From a candidate division KSB1 bacterium (GTDB lineage: Bacteria; Zhuqueibacterota; Zhuqueibacteria; Zhuqueibacterales; Zhuqueibacteraceae): DNA of 64,000 nucleotides. Numbering within the stretch: position 1 is the stretch's first letter; every line of letters begins with the position of its first letter. The translations under genes and the position numbers were made by a program. Positions 59,710 through 64,000 of the stretch are shown in pieces. The stretch is taken from the NCBI GenBank assembly GCA_034506175.1, contig JAPDQB010000021.1, positions 37,095 through 101,094 of the forward strand, written 5' to 3'. The notes under the pieces were generated by a model that saw nothing but the letters and a program-made list of their open reading frames with translations, had not been told where the DNA came from and made no database searches.

Positions 59710-59739
59710 TAAATTTATGACCGGTCAGATTTTCAGCGC

Positions 59740-60129
59740 TTGGCTCGAACGCGCATCAAGGAAGCGAAGGTTCTGCTTGAAACGGGGTATTTCGATGGCG
59801 CATATTATTTGGCGGGATATGCCGTCGAATGCGCCCTGAAAGCTTGTATAGCGAAGCAGAGTTTGCGCTACGAGTTTCCAGACAAAACACGTGTGCTCGA
59901 TAGCTATACTCATGACTTCGCGAAATTGCTGAGAGCACCGAATTTAACCACTGAGTTGCAAAAAGAAATAAAAACCAATGGCGTATTCCGCAACAAATGG
60001 CAGATTGTTGAGCGTTGGTCTGAAGAGGCAAGATATCAAACTGTAACTTCACAGGCAGCAATGGCGTTGTATTCTGCCATTGCTGATCGTCAAAATGGAG
60101 TTTTGTCATGGCTCAAGAAATATTGGTAA
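59740..60129 (+). CDS. HEPN-domain protein
   Basis: The 129-residue product has T-R-I-K-E-A-K-V-L-L-E-T-G-Y-F-D-G-A-Y-Y-L-A-G-Y-A-V-E-C-A-L-K-A, typical HEPN. The usual N-terminal Y-D-R-S-D-F-Q-R-L-A lies upstream in frame, but the only possible start there is ATT 59713, just after a stop, so the true start is ATT 59713 or TTG 59740. The RNase motif R-x4-6-H is not obvious. It overlaps the next gene by 22 bp and forms a TA-like pair. Confidence 0.75.
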   Translation: MARTRIKEAKVLLETGYFDGAYYLAGYAVECALKACIAKQSLRYEFPDKTRVLDSYTHDFAKLLRAPNLTTELQKEIKTNGVFRNKWQIVERWSEEARYQTVTSQAAMALYSAIADRQNGVLSWLKKYW

Positions 60130-60380
60130 AAGCCGCTTTGGAAAAGGAAAAGATCGAGGCTGGCAAGGAACTGTTGCAACGCCTAGCCAAAACCGACTTT
60201 AAGGTAGCCGCAGCGTTATGGTTATGGCGTTTAGAACGTCCCCGATGGAAGCTCGTTATCGCTTCGCCAATGGTAAACAAAAAAGGGCTATTAGAAGCTT
60301 ACAACTTTATAGATACTGTTTATGGAAAGCCGCGTCCAATTCCGGATAGTGAAAACTTTTGCATACTCCCGTTATGTTGA
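60108..60380 (+). CDS. Partner of HEPN gene, probably truncated
   Basis: The 90-residue protein resembles small partners of HEPN genes: E-L-L-Q-R-L-A-K-T-D-F-K-V-A-A-A-L-W-L-W, W-K-L-V-I-A-S-P-M-V. The last residues (C-I-L-P-L-C) look out of family, so the C-terminus may be cut by a frameshift near 60345. No ribosome-binding site of note. Confidence 0.5.
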   Translation: MAQEILVKAALEKEKIEAGKELLQRLAKTDFKVAAALWLWRLERPRWKLVIASPMVNKKGLLEAYNFIDTVYGKPRPIPDSENFCILPLC

Positions 60381-60425
60381 AAATTTGAAATTACTCACTA
60401 CGAAAACCAACAAAGGGTTTTAAAC

Positions 60426-61757
60426 ATGGCCAAAATCGATTTAGTCATGCCCAAAATGGGCGAGAGCATCGCCGAGGGCACGATTATCAAGTGGGTCAAG
60501 AAAGAAGGCGATCGCGTCGAGCGCGACGAAACGATCCTCGAAATCAGCACCGACAAAGTCGACTCGGAAATTCCGTCGACGGCTGCGGGCGTGCTCGCGA
60601 AAATCTTAGTTGGCGAAGGCCAAACCGTCGCGGTCGGAACTACCATTGCGCAGATTGAAACGGACGTTGCAGCGGCTGTCGCAGCAGCACCAACCGACGG
60701 TCAAGCGAAGCCTGTTGATGGGAAAGCAGCCCCGCTTGAAACAAAGAAAGTCGAAGCAGCCGTTGCTGCACCTGTTCCGGCAATGGCTGAAGCCGAGCCG
60801 GTTTCCCGGCAAGGCAAGCGCTTTTATTCGCCGCTGGTGCGCACGATTGCCAAGCAGGAAAATATTTCGATGCAGGAATTGGAGGCCATTCCTGGCACCG
60901 GTGTCGAAGGGCGTGTGACAAAGAATGACATCATGGCGTATTTGGAAAACCGTTCGATGCCGAAACCTGCTGTCGGCAGGCCCGCGCCTACTCCGGTGCC
61001 GAGTGCTCCTGCTCGTCCATCGGCGCCGCCGCTGCCAGCGCCGGCGGTGATGCCCTCGCTGCCGGTTGATGAGACGCGCGTCGAGATCGTGCCGATGGAT
61101 CACATGCGCAAGCGCATCGCCGAGCACATGGTGATGAGCAAGCAGGTTTCGCCGCACGTGTACTCGGTTTCCGAATGCGATATGACAAACATCGTGCGCT
61201 ATCGCGAGGCGATCAAAAACGAGTTCGAAAAGCGCGAAGGCACGAAGTTGACGTTCACGCCGTTCTTTATCGACGCGGTGGTGCGCGCCATCAAGGATTT
61301 TCCGCTCATCAATTCAAGCGTCGATGGCGATAAGATCATCATGAAGAAGTATATCAACATCGGCATTGCGGTGGCGCTGGAGCAGGGATTGATTGTGCCG
61401 GTGATTAAAAATTCCGATTCCTACAATCTTGTCGGCCTGGCGCGGGCGACGAATGACCTGGCGCATCGTGCGCGCAACAAACAACTCAAGCCGGACGAGG
61501 TGCAGAACGGCACGTTTTCGATTACCAACATGGGCAGCTTCGGCAATCTCTTCGGCATTCCGGTGATCAACCAGCCGCAGGTGGCGATTCTGGGCATCGG
61601 CGCGATTACGAAACGTCCGGTGGTGATTAACGATGCCATTGCCATCCGCGATATTGTGTATTTGTCGCTCTCGTATGATCATCGTATTATCGACGGTGCT
61701 TATGGCGGCCAATTTTTGGAACGGGTGGTGCATTATTTGGAAAACTTTCAACCGTAA
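60426..61757 (+). CDS. Dihydrolipoamide acyltransferase (E2) of a 2-oxoacid dehydrogenase
   Basis: The 443-residue product has an N-terminal lipoyl domain (M-P-K-M-G-E-S-I; lipoyl Lys in S-T-D-K-V-D-S-E), an Ala/Pro-rich linker, a peripheral subunit-binding domain (about 140-175: F-Y-S-P-L-V-R ... G-T-G-V-E-G-R-V-T-K-N-D), a second linker, and a catalytic domain ending D-H-R-I-I-D-G-A-Y, the acyltransferase signature. It could be the SucB, PdhC or branched-chain type; context (TCA genes) slightly favours 2-oxoglutarate. E3 (15381) and LipA (62347) are in the window; E1 is not. Confidence 0.9.
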   Translation: MAKIDLVMPKMGESIAEGTIIKWVKKEGDRVERDETILEISTDKVDSEIPSTAAGVLAKILVGEGQTVAVGTTIAQIETDVAAAVAAAPTDGQAKPVDGKAAPLETKKVEAAVAAPVPAMAEAEPVSRQGKRFYSPLVRTIAKQENISMQELEAIPGTGVEGRVTKNDIMAYLENRSMPKPAVGRPAPTPVPSAPARPSAPPLPAPAVMPSLPVDETRVEIVPMDHMRKRIAEHMVMSKQVSPHVYSVSECDMTNIVRYREAIKNEFEKREGTKLTFTPFFIDAVVRAIKDFPLINSSVDGDKIIMKKYINIGIAVALEQGLIVPVIKNSDSYNLVGLARATNDLAHRARNKQLKPDEVQNGTFSITNMGSFGNLFGIPVINQPQVAILGIGAITKRPVVINDAIAIRDIVYLSLSYDHRIIDGAYGGQFLERVVHYLENFQP

Positions 61758-61798
61758 AACAAGTAAAAACGCGGCGACGAAGATTTTGGGGTATTTTT

Positions 61799-62095
61799 AT
61801 GAAGTTTCGCATTGACGTCGCGCAAAGCGCTTTTGATGATTTGTTGTGGTTTAAGAAATACGAGCGCGTGCTCATTTTGGATGCCATGGATGAGCAATTA
61901 CTCAATGAACCTGCTGTGGAAACGCGCCATCGCAAAAGCTTGCGCGAGAATATACTTTCACGATGGGAATTGCGGGTTGATAAATATCGCGTCTTTTATA
62001 ATGTGAATGAAACAGATGGCGTTGTTGAGGTGACCGCCGTCGGGCACAAAGAGCATGGAAAACTGTTCATTCGCGGAAAGGAAGTGAAAATATGA
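61799..62095 (+). CDS. relE: RelE/ParE-family toxin
   Basis: The 98-residue product has the RelE pattern: V-A-Q-S-A-F-D-D-L, R-H-R-K-S-L-R-E-N-I-L-S-R-W-E-L-R-V-D-K-Y-R-V-F-Y, and ends V-T-A-V-G-H-K-E-H-G-K-L-F-I-R-G. It cleaves or inhibits translation when free. It overlaps its antitoxin by 4 bp and lies between the E2 gene and lipA. Confidence 0.88.
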   Translation: MKFRIDVAQSAFDDLLWFKKYERVLILDAMDEQLLNEPAVETRHRKSLRENILSRWELRVDKYRVFYNVNETDGVVEVTAVGHKEHGKLFIRGKEVKI

Positions 62096-62337
62096 AAACC
62101 GTGGAACTGTCAAGCAACCCCATTACTATCGAGCAACTCTTGGAATGGGCTAGCTTGGAGAATGTCATTATTCGACGGAATGGTGAAAAGTTTGTCGTGG
62201 CCATGGTCGATGATTTTGAAGCGGAAGTCGAAAGTCTTCGGCACAATGATGAGTTCATTGCCTTTCTTGACGCCAGAGCCAAAGACCCAAAGATTCCAAT
62301 TGAAGAGGCAAGAAAGCGGCTCTTGGAACAAGACTAA
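62092..62337 (+). CDS. Antitoxin, RelB/Phd-like
   Basis: The 81-residue acidic protein has S-L-E-N-V-I-I-R-R-N-G-E-K-F-V-V-A-M-V-D-D-F-E-A-E-V-E-S-L, a Phd-like N-terminus (beta strands), then a helical tail that should wrap the toxin. It overlaps relE by 4 bp and ends 9 bp before lipA. Confidence 0.8.
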   Translation: MKTVELSSNPITIEQLLEWASLENVIIRRNGEKFVVAMVDDFEAEVESLRHNDEFIAFLDARAKDPKIPIEEARKRLLEQD

Positions 62338-62346
62338 ATTGATCTC

Positions 62347-63249
62347 ATGAGTATAGTATTACCAATAATCGAATCAGGGCAGGAGGCAGGCCGACAAATT
62401 CCCCGCCGTCCGGAATGGCTGAAAGTTAAAATCCCTGGCGGCGCGGGATATACCGAGACCAAGCAGCTTGTCGATCAACACCGCTTGCACACGGTTTGTG
62501 AGGAGGCGCGGTGTCCGAACATCGCGGAGTGCTGGTCGCGGCGCAGTGCGACGTTCATGATTCTCGGCGACATCTGCACGCGGAGTTGCGGCTTCTGTGC
62601 GGTGAAAACCGGGCGGCCGCTTTATTTGGATTGGGATGAGCCGCGCCGTGTGGCCGAGGCGGTGGCGCAACTCAAGTTGCGGCATTGCGTGATCACCTCG
62701 GTGAATCGCGACGAGCTGCCGGATGGCGGCGCGCAAATTTTTGCGATGACGATTCGTGAGATTCGGAAGCGTTTGCCGAATTGCACAATTGAGGTGCTGA
62801 TTCCGGATTTTAAAGGAAGCGAGCAGGCGCTGCTCACCGTTCTCGCGGCGAAGCCGGAAATTCTCAATCACAACGTGGAAACGATTCCGCGCTTGTATCG
62901 GCGCGTGCGGCCGCAGGCAAATTACCGCCAATCGCTCGAGCTTCTGGCGCGCGCGAAAAGGCATGGCGCGGTGACCAAATCCGGCTTTATGATGGGTCTC
63001 GGTGAGACGATTGATGAAGCGAAAACATTGTTGCGCGATTTGCATGATTCTCATGTTGACATCGCAACGATCGGGCAATATCTGCAGCCGACACGCGAGC
63101 ATTTGCCCGTCGAGCGTTTTGTGCCGCCGCAGGAGTTTGCTGAGCTGAAAGCGTATGGTATGTCGCTCGGTTTTCGCCATGTGGAGTCAGGGCCGCTGGT
63201 GCGGAGCTCATACCATGCGGATGAGCAGGTTGGCTGTGGACTTAATTGA
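62347..63249 (+). CDS. lipA: Lipoyl synthase
   Basis: The 300-residue radical SAM enzyme has the auxiliary cluster motif [12 protein letters not shown] and the SAM motif C-T-R-S-C-G-F-C, a G-G-A-Q-I-F-A region, [11 protein letters not shown] and G-Q-Y-L-Q-P-T, all standard. It inserts two sulfurs into octanoyl groups of lipoyl domains, such as that of the E2 at 60426. The R-S-S-Y-H-A-D-E end is present. Placement 589 bp after the E2, with the RelE pair between, suggests one operon. Confidence 0.96.
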   Translation: MSIVLPIIESGQEAGRQIPRRPEWLKVKIPGGAGYTETKQLVDQHRLHTVCEEARCPNIAECWSRRSATFMILGDICTRSCGFCAVKTGRPLYLDWDEPRRVAEAVAQLKLRHCVITSVNRDELPDGGAQIFAMTIREIRKRLPNCTIEVLIPDFKGSEQALLTVLAAKPEILNHNVETIPRLYRRVRPQANYRQSLELLARAKRHGAVTKSGFMMGLGETIDEAKTLLRDLHDSHVDIATIGQYLQPTREHLPVERFVPPQEFAELKAYGMSLGFRHVESGPLVRSSYHADEQVGCGLN

Positions 63250-63309
63250 CAAACGCGTATGAGAAAAATACTGGCACATGCACTTTAACTCAAAAAACAG
63301 GCAACTATT

Positions 63310-63527
63310 ATGACAGCGACTTTAGCGCAGGCTTTCGACAAAGCTGCAAAGCTTCCCGACGCGATCCAGGAGTAGATCGCCTTGCAACTGATTGAAGATA
63401 TCGAAGCCGAATTAAAATGGGATCAGACTTTTGCAAGAACACAAGATAAGCTTGCGAAATTGGCCGACAAAGCATTAAAAGAAATCAAGGCCGGCCGGGT
63501 CAAAAAATGGGCTTTGATGAGTTATGA
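63310..63527 (+). pseudogene. Small antitoxin-like gene, nonsense and frameshift
   Basis: From ATG 63310 the frame reads T-L-A-Q-A-F-D-K-A-A-K-L-P-D-A-I-Q-E then TAG (63373-63375, one change from CAG), then I-A-L-Q-L-I-E-D-I-E-A-E-L-K-W-D. Before the usual M-G-F-D-E-L end a base is lost in the A-run near 63511. It matches a common small antitoxin family. Confidence 0.7.
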
Positions 63528-63599
63528 CGTCGTATTTGACAAAAGATTTTATCTATGATGCGATCATTGTCAAGCTGTAAACTTGAGATAACGGAAAAG

Positions 63600-63806
63600 A
63601 TGATCATGCAAAATACATTTCCATACCAAACCATTCTTGCTTCCGAGGCTGAGGCGGATCGTGGCGAAGTCATTTCACATGAGCAGCTTGAAAAGGAGTC
63701 GAGGGAATGGATCAAGAAAGCGACGCGCCGAAAGAGTACGAAGTCGACTGGACAAAAACGCGCAGTGGTCATTAAATCAGATTGTCGCTTACAGTACCAA
63801 AGATAA
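63600..63806 (+). pseudogene. Antitoxin-like ORF of a ParE pair
   Basis: A 68-codon frame M-I-M-Q-N-T-F-P-Y-Q-T-I-L-A-S-E-A-E-A then S-H-E-Q-L-E-K-E-S-R-E-W-I-K-K reads like a short antitoxin, but it runs on past the usual end into the toxin. Confidence 0.45.
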
Positions 63807-63904
63807 ACCGTTGGCAGCAGAAAAGTTTCGTCATTACTGCATATGGCATGGTAAACGCCTTTTACGCCATTCTTTATCTTGACAATGTTAAGTTAGAGTT
63901 TTAA
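63707..63904 (+). pseudogene. ParE/RelE toxin with frameshifts
   Basis: ATG 63707 has an AGGAG site 8 bases upstream and reads Y-E-V-D-W-T-K-T-R-S. The family then continues in a second frame (L-N-Q-I-V-A-Y-S-T-K-D-K-P-L-A-A-E-K) and a third (A-Y-G-M-V-N-A-F-Y-A-I-L-Y-L-D), ending at TAA 63904. From 63905 to 64000 I see nothing. Confidence 0.55.
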
Positions 63905-64000
63905 AAAAATGTTAATCCTGAATTCTGCGCCAATTTGGTAGTCGATTGCAAGAAAAGTATTGCAAAGAGCGGCAAAAACATCAATTCAAATAAAAACTTA

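Noticed and set aside
63373..63375. TAG read as pyrrolysine
   Set aside because: The gene has a second defect (frameshift) and no Pyl context; CAG-to-TAG mutation is simpler.

Overview
The window is a single bacterial chromosome segment of moderate GC content that looks like an FCB-superphylum organism (KSB1 / Calditrichota / Ignavibacteria-like). This is an inference, resting on two large secreted proteins that end in type IX secretion (Por) C-terminal sorting domains with the 'N[FY]PNPFN' signature, on a respiratory gene set, and on very abundant small toxin-antitoxin (TA) genes. No rRNA or complete tRNA is present. Stop codons TAA, TAG and TGA are all used normally, so the standard code applies, with one probable UGA-selenocysteine exception.

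Layout: 1-11.2 kb holds a partial DUF885 protein, a 1296-residue TPR protein, an eight-heme cytochrome c with TPRs, a coiled-coil stress protein and an ECF sigma / anti-sigma pair. A 3' half of a tRNA-Tyr lies at 11.3 kb. From 11.6 to 22.6 kb is a TCA-cycle and redox block: aconitase, a YpdA-like reductase, lipoamide dehydrogenase, succinate dehydrogenase (sdhC, sdhD, sdhA, sdhB) and isocitrate dehydrogenase. From 22.6 to 41.6 kb are respiratory complex I genes in two sets: nuoA-B-CD(fused)-E-F-G-H-I, then a second nuoB-C-I-D. An ETF:quinone oxidoreductase follows. From 44.8 to 56.5 kb the minus strand carries a sigma-54 activator, a predicted secreted CsgG-like protein, two very large type IX cargo proteins, an orphan sorting domain and a receptor-type Ser/Thr kinase. 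From 56.7 to 63.3 kb are a second rnhA copy, an O-methyltransferase, a predicted ArsC/Spx-like selenoprotein, DUF309, a HEPN pair, a 2-oxoacid dehydrogenase E2 and lipoyl synthase.

Functionally, aconitase, isocitrate dehydrogenase, the E2 and E3 subunits, lipoyl synthase and succinate dehydrogenase feed electrons to complex I, complex II and ETF-QO, so the window is a central-respiration locus.

The most striking property is that almost every junction in the sdh and nuo operons holds a TA module or a decayed TA fragment (DUF4160/DUF2442, HicB, BrnTA, HigBA, PIN/RHH, DUF4258/DUF2283, RelE, HEPN, DUF433, ParE). One of them, BrnTA, sits between two identical 124-bp copies of the 3' end of nuoH. 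The other leading finding is an in-frame UGA at the catalytic cysteine position of an ArsC-like protein (58966-58968), followed by a SECIS-like hairpin at the right distance.
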